Shown: piece by piece, positions 35,093 to 44,209 of the stretch | How positions within the stretch are numbered: the first letter of the stretch is position 1 | Layout of the letters: every line of letters starts with the position of its first letter | Origin: Axinella damicornis | Taxonomy: Eukaryota; Porifera; Demospongiae; Axinellida; Axinellidae | Length of the DNA stretch: 64,000 nucleotides | NCBI GenBank assembly: GCA_963931865.1 | Contig: OZ007508.1 | Coordinates: forward strand, 14,692,781-14,756,780 | Reading direction: 5' to 3' | The notes under the pieces: generated by a model | Seen by the model: only the letters and a program-made list of their open reading frames with translations | Databases searched by the model: none | Told to the model about the DNA's origin: nothing | Position numbers and translations under genes: made by a program

Positions 35093-36490
35093 CTACTGAA
35101 TATAAAAATTTTTCATCCAGTCCCGGTCGTCACCACGGAACGGTGCCAGCACCTCAAACACGCGCGGGCCTTCAGCAAGCAGCGTATCCCTGGCCCGCCT
35201 TGCCTCAAAGTTGAGCCTTACCACCGGCTCTGTTTTGGAGCGACGGAGTGAAAATCGCCAGTTGTCCGGCATGGTAAAACTGAGGCCGTCAAAATGATCA
35301 ATAGCCATCGCCTCCGCCCCGAAGTGCGCCAACACGGAGGCAAAGGCACGATCCACGTCGGTGAGCGCAAGGTTTATTTCCGGGGTCGTGGAAATCTCCC
35401 GCCTGCGAACCTCGATCATCTCCCGCATGGATGGTTCACTCCGCGCGAGCAGACCCAGCACCGTCAGCCAGGCAAACATGCCTGAATCGCACCCGAAGAA
35501 ATCTCCAAAATAGTGATGTGATGACAGCTCACCACCGTAGACCGCACGGTGGCTACGCATCTTGTCCTTCATAAAGGCATGGCCTGTTTCAGCCGGTATG
35601 CCAACCCCGCCCAGGCGAGTGATCGTGTCCAGCGTGTTCCAGCAGAGCCTGGTATCAAAAACGATCGCCCCGCCGGGCTGTTCACCCAGGAACTTCTCAA
35701 TCAGCAGACCAATCAGGTAATAGGTGGGCACCAGGTCTCCGTCGTTATCAAAGCAGACACACCGATCACAATCACCGTCCCATGCGACACCCAGACTGAA
35801 ACCTTCTTCAGCCATAAAAGATTTCATTTCCCGCACCAGTCTCGGATTCGCCGGGTCCGCGCCCTGTTCCAGCATGGGTCCCGGGGTTTTCCGGAACCAG
35901 GTCACCGGCAGTTCAAACTCCGTGGCAATCATGTCCGCCATGGTGGCTGCGGTGCCATTAAGGCCGTTCAAAGCGACCTGCCCATGACGCAGTGTTTCAG
36001 GTGGGAAGTGCTGTTTCAGGAAATCCAGGTAACGCGCGTGGAAATCCTCCCGAACGATGGCACCTCTTGCCGCCCGGTGACGATAGTCTCCGGCCATCAG
36101 TGCGCGAATATCCCAGAGTCCGCTTTGCCGGGTGATTGGCTGTCCGTTACTCAACACACACTTCAAACCATTATGCCTGGCCGGATTGTGACTTGCCGTG
36201 ACGACAATCGCGGCTTCGATATTCGGCATGGCGGAAGCAAAGTAACCGAGTTCCGTCGGACACAGGCCGATGTTGACGACCTCAATGCCGATACGGGAAA
36301 GCGTATCGTTCAGCGCGGATTGCAGCGCCTCGCTGGAGTTACGCATATCTCGACCGGTCGCAATTCTGCCCGAAAGGTTGAAACGCCCGACAAGGGCATG
36401 CGCGAAACCCTCAACAAAGGTTTCGTCTATGTCGTCAGGATAGATGCCCCTTATGTCACCGAGTCGGAAGGCGGACAGGTCCCTGGGCAT
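35093..36490 (-). CDS. Phosphomannomutase/phosphoglucomutase
   Basis: Interconverts hexose 1- and 6-phosphates for sugar-nucleotide and surface polysaccharide synthesis. 465 residues, the length of AlgC/ManB-type enzymes. The alpha-D-phosphohexomutase motifs are in order: phosphoserine loop VVTASHNP (Ser100), metal loop AWDGDCDR, sugar loop GGELSSHHYF, and phosphate loop RRSKTEPVVRLN. It lies right of the accessory island and marks return to chromosomal composition. The 264-base gap to the Rieske gene shows no gene. Confidence 0.93.
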   Translation of the reverse strand: MPRDLSAFRLGDIRGIYPDDIDETFVEGFAHALVGRFNLSGRIATGRDMRNSSEALQSALNDTLSRIGIEVVNIGLCPTELGYFASAMPNIEAAIVVTASHNPARHNGLKCVLSNGQPITRQSGLWDIRALMAGDYRHRAARGAIVREDFHARYLDFLKQHFPPETLRHGQVALNGLNGTAATMADMIATEFELPVTWFRKTPGPMLEQGADPANPRLVREMKSFMAEEGFSLGVAWDGDCDRCVCFDNDGDLVPTYYLIGLLIEKFLGEQPGGAIVFDTRLCWNTLDTITRLGGVGIPAETGHAFMKDKMRSHRAVYGGELSSHHYFGDFFGCDSGMFAWLTVLGLLARSEPSMREMIEVRRREISTTPEINLALTDVDRAFASVLAHFGAEAMAIDHFDGLSFTMPDNWRFSLRRSKTEPVVRLNFEARRARDTLLAEGPRVFEVLAPFRGDDRDWMKNFYIQ

Positions 36491-36754
36491 CAGACCACCA
36501 GAAGACCCTGGGGGTCACGGGAGCGCAGACTATTTACCGTGATAATGGCTTTAGACACCGGGTAGCAATCCATAGCGCGGTTACTCTCCGGGATACGAGG
36601 ACTCAAAGCGAAGTGACCTTTGTGGCAAACTGAATCGAACGGTTCTCCCGCAACAACAGTGCGACCAGAGTTAAAAACATTCCAGACATGACCCCCTGGA
36701 ACCCCACATTAACAGAGAAGTGACAAGTCCAGAAACCTGGCATACCCTTGATCC

Positions 36755-38092
36755 ATGACCATCGAAATCGTGAACTACTCAAACCACGAAGCCCGAATCA
36801 ATAACTTCTCCAGGGATCGTTATGTCGATCCCGCCTACATGGAACGGGAGTGGACCGAAATCTGGCGCACTCACTGGCTGCTGGCCGGGCTCGTCAGTGA
36901 TGTGGCCTCCCCCGGCGACTTCTTTGTGTTTGATCCGGGCCGCGAGCAGATACTGATCACGCGGACTTCAGACAAGAAGGTTCAGGGGTTTTACAACGTC
37001 TGCCAGCATCGCGGTAACCAGTTGGTGACAGAATCCTGCGGTCACGCGTCGACCTTCCGATGCGCCTACCACGCATGGACCTACGATATTGACGGGAAGC
37101 TGTCGATTGTCCCTTACCGGGAGCGTTTCACCGGGGGGCTGCGGGAGGACGACCTCGCACTGAAAAAGGTTCACACGGAAATCTGGAACGGACTTGTGTT
37201 CGTCAATCTCTCTGAGTCGCCGGAGCCCCTGGAAGAATTTCTCGGTTCTCTGAAAACAATACTGGAACCCTATCACTTCGAGAAGATGACCCTGGTCCAG
37301 GATCAGACCGTTCATCTGGACTGCAACTGGAAGGCGGTGGTGGACAATTTCAGCGAGCTTTATCACGTTGATTTTCTGCATCCCCAGCACAAGCGCATGG
37401 TGGACTGCTGCAACGATACCGTCAGGCTGTTTGAACGCGGTCATACCGGTGTCGAGGTACCCGGCGCCACTGTCAATCCCCGTTTCCCTGTGCCGGAGAT
37501 GCCAACGGATATCCAGTCGGTGCAGCTAGAGTCCATCGGACTGGACCCGGCAGACTTCAGGGGACGGGTGCTCGAAGTGAGGCGCGCCATACAGGAACAA
37601 AAGCGTCGCATCGGCAGGGAACGCGGTATGGACTATGACGAACTGACCGACAATCAGCTCTCGGACGTCTGGCAGTACAACCTCTTCCCCAATGCTATCC
37701 TGTCATTCACCCCGGAGCATTGCTGGATTCTGCGACCAAGGCCGCATCCGACGGACCCCGCCAGGTGTGAGTTCGACAAGCTCAGCCTGGTGAGATTTTC
37801 CGACCCTGAATCAACGGAATCAGCAAACGCCATTCTTTCGGCCGGTCGCCATTATCAGGGACAGTCAGCTTTTCTGCCGGCAGACTATCGGCGGCCCGAA
37901 CGAGACCTGTTTCACTATGATGCGGTCATCGCCGGGGAAAAATCCATGACCGACACCATCGACCAGGACGTTGAACTGCTTGCCGGTGTTCAGAAGGGTA
38001 TGGCTTCAGGCGGCTTCCACCGGGTTCACCTGAATGACGACGAAATGCGCGTGCAGCATTTCCACAACGAACTGAATCGGCTGATCAGCTAA
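36755..38092 (+). CDS. Rieske-type aromatic ring-hydroxylating oxygenase, alpha subunit
   Basis: 445 residues. The Rieske [2Fe-2S] site is visible as CQHRGNQL and CAYHAWTYD (two Cys, two His, about residues 88-111). The catalytic domain has the iron site DNFSELYHVDFLHPQHK (two His) and further downstream the distal acidic region. No beta subunit, ferredoxin or reductase gene is adjacent, so electron supply must come from elsewhere. Substrate unknown. No good ribosome binding site is seen before ATG 36755. Its last 8 bases overlap the end of the convergent permease gene. Confidence 0.9.
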   Translation: MTIEIVNYSNHEARINNFSRDRYVDPAYMEREWTEIWRTHWLLAGLVSDVASPGDFFVFDPGREQILITRTSDKKVQGFYNVCQHRGNQLVTESCGHASTFRCAYHAWTYDIDGKLSIVPYRERFTGGLREDDLALKKVHTEIWNGLVFVNLSESPEPLEEFLGSLKTILEPYHFEKMTLVQDQTVHLDCNWKAVVDNFSELYHVDFLHPQHKRMVDCCNDTVRLFERGHTGVEVPGATVNPRFPVPEMPTDIQSVQLESIGLDPADFRGRVLEVRRAIQEQKRRIGRERGMDYDELTDNQLSDVWQYNLFPNAILSFTPEHCWILRPRPHPTDPARCEFDKLSLVRFSDPESTESANAILSAGRHYQGQSAFLPADYRRPERDLFHYDAVIAGEKSMTDTIDQDVELLAGVQKGMASGGFHRVHLNDDEMRVQHFHNELNRLIS

Positions 38093-39122
38093 CCGGTTCT
38101 TCCGCCGGTTCCTGAGCGGATTCGCCGACAGGTTTCATCAGGTTTTCCGGCACCAGAATATTGACAATCCAGAGGGTGTTGGGATGCTTTTCCAGCGCGA
38201 TCCGCAGGGTCATCGTCAAAGGTACTGCCAGCAACATGCCAACCGGCCCGAGTATCCAGCCCCAGACTATCAGGGATACAAAGATCCAGACAAATCTGAG
38301 GCCAAGACGCTGGCCCATGATCCTCGGTTCAAGACCGTTGCTAATCCCGACGTTGATAACCACGTAACCAATGGTCACGATGAGCGCGGAAACATAGCCG
38401 TCGAACAGCAGTGTCAGGATGACAGCCGGGACCGCCGCAAGCACTGATCCGATGTTGGGTACGAAATTGAGCAGAAACGCGAGGAATCCCCAAAGCAGCG
38501 GGTACTGAACGTCCAGGAAGATCAACCAGACGGCAATGAATCCTCCGGTCAGGATACTGGTAAACGTCTTGATGGCAAAGTAACGCTGGACCGTCTTGAT
38601 GATTTCACCGGCGATGGTATCCCGGTTGTTCAGCGCCCTCGGCACATCCACCAGGATAAAAACCACCAGCAGCATGATCAGCAGGTAGCGTGACAGGATG
38701 CCACCCAGCGCAGCCAGGATCACCTGAACATAACCGAGCGCCCCGGCAGGGTCGAAAATCGCCCGCAGGCTGTCAATGTCATAGCCGTAATCACCCACCC
38801 AGACAAGCAACTGCTCCAGCAACCCGTCGGCGCGCTCCTGATAAACCGGCAACTGCTGGGTGAACTGCACATAGGAACCACTGATGACCAGGGGGACAAC
38901 CGAAGAGATTGCCAGCAACATGATTACCACCAGTATGATCGCGAGCCAGCGGGGCAGGCCCTTCCCAACCATCCAGTACATCGGCTCCGTGCATACAATG
39001 GCGATAAACATTGCCAGCAGTGCCGGAACCAGAACACCGGATGCTGCCTTCATGGCGCCCGCCACAATGGCGACCGCCGCCAGGGCGAACAGGATACGTT
39101 CAGGTCTCGACAACTCACTCAT
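38085..39122 (-). CDS. AI-2E-type (PerM/YhhT/TqsA) membrane permease
   Basis: 345 residues with about eight hydrophobic helices. The C-terminal block FLLNFVPNIGSVLAAVPAV and GLEPRIMGQRLGLRFVWIFVSLIVWGWILG is the family signature. Members transport diverse substrates (AI-2, Na+/H+, pyridoxal), so the substrate is not assigned. Confidence 0.9.
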   Translation of the reverse strand: MSELSRPERILFALAAVAIVAGAMKAASGVLVPALLAMFIAIVCTEPMYWMVGKGLPRWLAIILVVIMLLAISSVVPLVISGSYVQFTQQLPVYQERADGLLEQLLVWVGDYGYDIDSLRAIFDPAGALGYVQVILAALGGILSRYLLIMLLVVFILVDVPRALNNRDTIAGEIIKTVQRYFAIKTFTSILTGGFIAVWLIFLDVQYPLLWGFLAFLLNFVPNIGSVLAAVPAVILTLLFDGYVSALIVTIGYVVINVGISNGLEPRIMGQRLGLRFVWIFVSLIVWGWILGPVGMLLAVPLTMTLRIALEKHPNTLWIVNILVPENLMKPVGESAQEPAEEPVS

Positions 39123-39174
39123 GCCCGGATTATCTCACGAATGTCAGATCCGGAAGACACGAATCCGTAAAAAT

Positions 39175-40179
39175 TCAGATCCAGAAGGAAAAGGTGCGAT
39201 CAATCAGCCACCAGGTTGAAACGGCACCGACGAAATAACCCGCCAGCGCCCGGGCGTAGACCTCCCGCCCGGTTACCAGTCCACCGAATAGACGTGCGCA
39301 GGCCAGCACCATCAAGACAAACAGTATCTGGCCCGCTTCAACACCCACGTTGAAGAACAGCAACGCCACCGGCAACTCGGTTTGAGGCAGACCGATGTCT
39401 CTCAACACGGCCGCAAAACCGAAGCCATGCAACAGGCCAAAACTCGCAGCCACGGACACCGGATACCGATAAGTCCACGAGCCGGGATCATCGCGCAGAA
39501 TTTCCAGCGCAAGAAAAACGATAGACAGGGCGATGACCGCTTCCACCGCAGCGGTGGGCAGTGACACCAGTTCCAGTATCGACAGAATGAGTGTAAGGGA
39601 ATGTGCGACGGTGAATCCTGTGATGGTAATCAGCATCCTTCGCCAGCGCTTCTCCGGCACCCGGGCGGCAACAAACAGCAAACACAGAACGAACAAAAGA
39701 TGGTCGATACCGAGCCAGATGTGTTCAACGCCCAGCCACGTGTACTGGCCGGCAACCATGAGAGCCTCCTCCTGCTCGGGAACCTGCCACCGGGTTTTCG
39801 AGGGAGGCAGTATCGTTGAATACACAAGCCCCCCCGCCAGAACAACACGCACAACCGTCGACAGCGATGGATTCGAGCCGGGAAATTCCAGGGCGATGCT
39901 GTTTCCCCGGATAGACTGATCACATTCAAACGGTTGGCGGACGGTTATTGCGCCCGGCATCCGCACCCTGGTCGCTTCCTTCAACGGCTCACATGATTCG
40001 GGCATGAGCAGTACCGGCGGGCGCCGCAGCGTATCGGGCACTTTGAGTCGTGTGACATAACGGAACTGATCGCCGGTCCGGGTCACTTCCAGGGAAATCG
40101 GACGAGCATCGTGGGCGATGACACCCGGCGGGATGACAGCCACGCAGGAAACAAACAGCAGGCACCGCAATCGAATCAT
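39175..40179 (-). CDS. HupE/UreJ-family membrane protein (second type)
   Basis: 334 residues. Signal peptide (cut near AHD, about residue 24), a periplasmic domain of about 110 residues, then about six helices with WLGVEHIWLGIDHLLFVLCLLF, FTVAHSLTLILS and SFGLLHGFGFAAVLRDIG, whose histidines resemble metal-transport motifs. HupE and UreJ proper carry nickel, but this larger type is uncharacterised. It follows a parvulin gene with a 2-base gap, so the two are probably one operon. Confidence 0.85.
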   Translation of the reverse strand: MIRLRCLLFVSCVAVIPPGVIAHDARPISLEVTRTGDQFRYVTRLKVPDTLRRPPVLLMPESCEPLKEATRVRMPGAITVRQPFECDQSIRGNSIALEFPGSNPSLSTVVRVVLAGGLVYSTILPPSKTRWQVPEQEEALMVAGQYTWLGVEHIWLGIDHLLFVLCLLFVAARVPEKRWRRMLITITGFTVAHSLTLILSILELVSLPTAAVEAVIALSIVFLALEILRDDPGSWTYRYPVSVAASFGLLHGFGFAAVLRDIGLPQTELPVALLFFNVGVEAGQILFVLMVLACARLFGGLVTGREVYARALAGYFVGAVSTWWLIDRTFSFWI

Positions 40180-40181
40180 GA

Positions 40182-41027
40182 TCAGGGTTTAACCACGACT
40201 TCATAACGATCCAGGATCTTCCGGATCGCCTGCTCGGTCTGCTCCTTTATGGCGGCCTGTTCCGCATCGTAGCGGACATCCTGTGCCACTTCCGCGAAAG
40301 TCGCCGTTCTTTCGACGCTGCGTTGTCTGATCAGTACCAGGTGCAACCCGTAGGCAGACTCCACGGGTCCGGCCCACTGCTCAACCGGCAGCGCAAACAG
40401 GCGTTCTGAGAATGCTGTGCCAAAGTGAGAGGCAACGAACTCCTGGCTGCGGTCCACATAGTTCTTGTGAAAGGCAAAGCGTTCCCCGTAGGTCAGGGCA
40501 CCGGCAAAGCTGACGTTTTTTTCCACCAGTTCCCGTCGCAACGCTTCGGCAACCCTCTGTGCCCGCTCTTGCGTCGGATGATTGTCGTAGCTGACAAACA
40601 CATGGGTGAAAGTGACACTGGCGGGAACGACATACAGGTCCGGGTTTTCCTGATAGAAGGCTTCCGGGTCGATGTCGGTCGGTGTCTCGAATCCTCTCGC
40701 CAGGTACTCGACCTTCTGCACCAGCCGCCGACGGATAATGTAGTCATTAGCATCCAGCCCGAGGGCAAGCGCCTCGCGATACAGGACCTCCTCGCGCACA
40801 AAATCGTCAATCAGCCGCTGCCTGCCTTCAGGTGGCATATCGTCGAGAAGGGTGCCGGACCGGCTCGCGTCAAAGGCTCTGGATCGAAATTGCATGAACG
40901 TCATCAAACCGGCCCTGTCAACGACGACAGTGTCATCATCGTCATAGCGCGCGGTGAATTCGAAGATCAGGAACAGCAGTCCGCCCAACAGCAGAAAATG
41001 AAGCAGGGGTTGTTTCAGGATCAACAT
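40182..41027 (-). CDS. Membrane-anchored parvulin-type peptidyl-prolyl isomerase
   Basis: 281 residues. One N-terminal membrane helix (about 8-24), a SurA-N-like helical region (LIDDFVREEVLYREALALGLD) and a parvulin domain in the C-terminal half (VTFTHVFVS, ALTYGERFAF, VEQWAGPVESAYGLHLVLI). It should act as a periplasmic folding helper. Its ATG overlaps the gpsA stop (TAATG), and the HupE-like gene follows directly, so its client may be that membrane protein. The last point is inference. Confidence 0.85.
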   Translation of the reverse strand: MLILKQPLLHFLLLGGLLFLIFEFTARYDDDDTVVVDRAGLMTFMQFRSRAFDASRSGTLLDDMPPEGRQRLIDDFVREEVLYREALALGLDANDYIIRRRLVQKVEYLARGFETPTDIDPEAFYQENPDLYVVPASVTFTHVFVSYDNHPTQERAQRVAEALRRELVEKNVSFAGALTYGERFAFHKNYVDRSQEFVASHFGTAFSERLFALPVEQWAGPVESAYGLHLVLIRQRSVERTATFAEVAQDVRYDAEQAAIKEQTEQAIRKILDRYEVVVKP

Positions 41028-42016
41028 TAGCCGACGATATTCTCCAGGAACCGATCAACAGGGTCGCCATCATCCAACAGGCCACAGACCGCAGCCACAA
41101 ATGGCGCGTCAATACCTTTACCCTGAAAAAGCGAATGAAACATGCGGGCAGATCTGACACCTTCGCTGACCATGACCATTTCAGATGAAGCCTGCTCAAG
41201 CGTCTGTCCCTTGCCAAGCCGTTCACCCATCTCGCGATTTCGCCCGTGCGGCGAAGTGGCGGTAACAAACAGGTCACCAATACCAGCGGCGGACAAGGCG
41301 GTGTCCGGGTCAGCCCCCAGTTCCGGCAGAACCCGCACCGCCTCGCGGTAGCCCGCCGTAAAAACCGCAGCCTTCAGATTATCCCCGCCCCGACCATCGG
41401 ATTTCAGCCCGTCAACCACACCGCAGGCCAGAGCAATAACATTCTTGAACGCTCCCCAGTACTCAGACCCGCGGGAATCCGTCGCCGCTGACAGTTTGAG
41501 TGTTCGGGTCGTCAGTGAGGTTGCAACACTTCCGGCCAGGGATGCATCACTGCTGGTCACCAATGCCGTGGTAAACACGCCTCTTGCCAGCTCCGGCGCA
41601 ATGGTGGGTCCCATCATGACGCAAAGACGACAGCTCAGCCCCGCTGCCTCCAGCTTCTCTTCAACCACATCCGAGATCATCCGGTCGCCCGGTGCCAGCC
41701 CCTTGGCCAGATCCAGCAGGATCTGATCACTGTCCAGGTGTGGCAACAGATCGTCAACCACACTCAGCACAACGCCGGAGGGTAGCGCCAGCACCACAAT
41801 CTCCGCGCCGTTCACGGTCTCCGCAATGTCCATGGAGACCCTGAGGCCCTGTAGCGATACATCGTTCAGGTACTTTTCATTGATACCCGTCGCCCGGATA
41901 CTGTCGAACACCTCCTGTTCCACGGTCCACCCACTGACATCCAGCCCCTCGGCAAGCCAGTTACAGGCCAGGGCCGTGCCAAAGTTACCAAGCCCCATCA
42001 CCGCAATTTTCTTCAC
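41027..42016 (-). CDS. gpsA: NAD(P)-dependent glycerol-3-phosphate dehydrogenase
   Basis: Makes sn-glycerol 3-phosphate from dihydroxyacetone phosphate for phospholipid synthesis. 329 residues, usual length. The nucleotide site is MGLGNFGTALA (8-18). VLALPSGVVLSVVDDLLPHL, MGPTIAPELARG and the catalytic-lysine region YWGAFKNVIALACGVVDGL follow. GIGDLFVTATSPHGRNREMG is the family C-domain signature. Confidence 0.93.
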   Translation of the reverse strand: MKKIAVMGLGNFGTALACNWLAEGLDVSGWTVEQEVFDSIRATGINEKYLNDVSLQGLRVSMDIAETVNGAEIVVLALPSGVVLSVVDDLLPHLDSDQILLDLAKGLAPGDRMISDVVEEKLEAAGLSCRLCVMMGPTIAPELARGVFTTALVTSSDASLAGSVATSLTTRTLKLSAATDSRGSEYWGAFKNVIALACGVVDGLKSDGRGGDNLKAAVFTAGYREAVRVLPELGADPDTALSAAGIGDLFVTATSPHGRNREMGERLGKGQTLEQASSEMVMVSEGVRSARMFHSLFQGKGIDAPFVAAVCGLLDDGDPVDRFLENIVG

Positions 42017-42017
42017 C

Positions 42018-42935
42018 TCAGGTCTCCTTCAGGTTGTCTGCAAGCCAGTTCAGGAGGTCTGTCATGACCTCCTCCCGATTAGTTTCGTTAAACATCTCAT
42101 GGCGACCACCCGGATACAGTTTACAGGTCGGAGAAAAGCCCGCCTGCCGGTAGGCCGCAACCATACGATCCAGGTCCTTCTGTTCCCCATGAACCGGGTC
42201 CTCAGATCCGGAGAATACATACATCACCAGATCCTCCGGGACTTTGGCGATTGCCGCCAGTGACTGGGATACGGGGGTCGCCTGCCCCATATCAATCAGG
42301 GTGCCCGGCGTGACCACGAAACCGCACTGATCATCCGCCACATATCGCCGCACCTGCTCCCGGTCCCGGGACAACCACTCAAACCCGGTTGCCTCCGGAC
42401 TGTCAAACGGATCGTTGAAACTGCCGAACAGGGACTTTTGCATCAGCTCACTGGTTCCGTCCGGGCCAAGGCGCCAATGCTCGAATTTCAGCACCCAGCG
42501 ACCAATAAAGTTCAATCGGCTCTCCTTGAACCCCGGTGAGCCGGAAAGTGCAAGCAGATCAATGCTGTGACCGTATCGCGTGATGTACTGCTGAGACAGC
42601 ATGGAACCCATGCTGTGACCGAGCAGACAAAGCGGCCTGCCCGGGTACTGACCGCGTATCTCACGATTGATTTCATACATATCGGCCAGGGTCCGGTTCC
42701 AGCCATCAGGTCCCATGTATCCCCGCACAGGCCCCGCTGTCTCACCATGTCCCCGATGGTCACTGGCAACGACAGAGTAGCCCCCGTGGTTTAATTGCCG
42801 TGCCACCCAGTCGTACCGCCTGGCATGCTCGCCCATGCCATGAGCGATCTGAATCACGGCCCTGGGTGTGTCAACCGGCCAGCGATAACACGCGACCCGG
42901 TGGCCATCGCTGGCTGAGAGAAAATACGACTCCAT
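42018..42935 (-). CDS. Alpha/beta hydrolase, monoacylglycerol lipase-like
   Basis: 305 residues. IAHGMGEHARRYD (oxyanion region), SDHRGHGETAG and the nucleophile elbow LLGHSMGSML match lysophospholipase/monoglyceride lipase (PldB-like) enzymes. The acid and His are in YVFSGSEDPVHGE and LYPGGRHEMFNE. One base separates it from the downstream gpsA, so membrane-lipid turnover and glycerol phosphate supply may be co-expressed. Confidence 0.9.
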   Translation of the reverse strand: MESYFLSASDGHRVACYRWPVDTPRAVIQIAHGMGEHARRYDWVARQLNHGGYSVVASDHRGHGETAGPVRGYMGPDGWNRTLADMYEINREIRGQYPGRPLCLLGHSMGSMLSQQYITRYGHSIDLLALSGSPGFKESRLNFIGRWVLKFEHWRLGPDGTSELMQKSLFGSFNDPFDSPEATGFEWLSRDREQVRRYVADDQCGFVVTPGTLIDMGQATPVSQSLAAIAKVPEDLVMYVFSGSEDPVHGEQKDLDRMVAAYRQAGFSPTCKLYPGGRHEMFNETNREEVMTDLLNWLADNLKET

Positions 42936-43015
42936 CTATCCCCTCCAAACGGGAGCAGGTTTCAATCTTGCGGGAATTCCGTGGGGGTTACAAACATGCT
43001 AGGGTTCCCTTCGAC

Positions 43016-44152
43016 ATGTTGTGCACTCAGGACAAAATTCTAAGCGCGGCTCGCCTCACAACGGGTCTCAGCGACTTCGGCTCTAACGATTTTATGGAGC
43101 CGCTCGACCTGTTGATCGAGGACTACCGCAGTTCGGCAAACCTCAATCTGAAAGGCATAGCCTCATTCTGGATCTACCTGCACCGGATGCTGTGCAACCG
43201 ACTTCGTTTGAATCATTTCATGAAAACCACACCGGCGGATAACGAGAAGATACACCGCCCGATTTTTATTCTCGGGCTTCCCAGAACCGGTTCCACACTT
43301 CTGCATGAACTTCTGGCAAGTCACCGCGAATTGCGCGCCCCCATATTCTGGGAGGCGAGTTTCGCGCCCGGACACTCTTCCATGGACAAGGCCAGGCAAT
43401 GGTTCACGTCAGCGCAGATTCGCCTCCTTGATCTTCTCTCGCCCGGTTTTCGCAGCGTACACAACCTGGGGACACACCTGCCCCACGAATGCATCACCCT
43501 GCAGGCGCTTTCGCTACGCACCATGCAGTTCCACGCGGCGCACAATCTTCAGAAGTACAATCAATGGCTGGAGAGCTGTGACTGGGCTCCGGCCTACGAC
43601 TACCACAAGTGGTACCTGCAGTGGTTGCAGTTCGGTCGTGAAGCGCCGAGGTGGGTTCTGAAAGCACCGGGCCATCTGCTGTCCCTGCCCGAATTGATCA
43701 GGCACTATCCGGACGCGACGATCATTCATCTGCACCGTGACCCCTGCGAGGTCATACCCAGCATGGCCAGTCTGTTCATGCATATTCGCCGACCCTTCAC
43801 ACGCAAGATGGACCTGACGGAAATCGGTCGCGACGTCACCCGACAGTGGCATCTGGGATTGCAGAATTCACTGAGCTATCGAAACACACATCCGGAAACC
43901 GAAACCATGTTCATGGACGTACACTATCGGGAACTGGTCAGAGACCCACTGGCAACCTGCGAAAAAATTCTCGAATTTTCAGGGATATCGCTGGACAACA
44001 CGGCGCGGCAATCGCTGCACAGCTACGTCGCCAACAATCCCAAGGGAAAGCACGGAGGGCATCGTTACTCACTCGCGCAGTTCGGATTGAACGAAGGTGA
44101 ATTGAAAGAGCTGTTCAGCGACTACAATGTCCACTCCGATCTCGCGGCGTGA
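43016..44152 (+). CDS. Sulfotransferase-family protein
   Basis: About 378 residues from ATG 43016. The PAPS-binding 5'-phosphosulfate loop is FILGLPRTGSTLLHELLASH (about 82-101), and WVLKAPGHLLSLPELIRHYPDATIIHLHRDP gives the 3'-phosphate part. This matches the Sulfotransfer_3-like group common in marine bacteria. The frame is open back to 42800, opposite the hydrolase start, but that part is not sulfotransferase-like. Acceptor unknown. Confidence 0.88.
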   Translation: MLCTQDKILSAARLTTGLSDFGSNDFMEPLDLLIEDYRSSANLNLKGIASFWIYLHRMLCNRLRLNHFMKTTPADNEKIHRPIFILGLPRTGSTLLHELLASHRELRAPIFWEASFAPGHSSMDKARQWFTSAQIRLLDLLSPGFRSVHNLGTHLPHECITLQALSLRTMQFHAAHNLQKYNQWLESCDWAPAYDYHKWYLQWLQFGREAPRWVLKAPGHLLSLPELIRHYPDATIIHLHRDPCEVIPSMASLFMHIRRPFTRKMDLTEIGRDVTRQWHLGLQNSLSYRNTHPETETMFMDVHYRELVRDPLATCEKILEFSGISLDNTARQSLHSYVANNPKGKHGGHRYSLAQFGLNEGELKELFSDYNVHSDLAA

Positions 44153-44209
44153 CGGCTGGCGGCAGGTCCGGCCAGAGCATCGGATAAACGCGGACAAACA
44201 TGATTCCGC

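Noticed and set aside
35549..36565. 338-codon open frame opposite the phosphohexomutase gene
   Set aside because: It is antisense to a clear enzyme gene with all motifs, and its translation has no recognisable pattern.
40425..41030. 201-codon open frame opposite the parvulin gene
   Set aside because: Antisense shadow of the parvulin gene.
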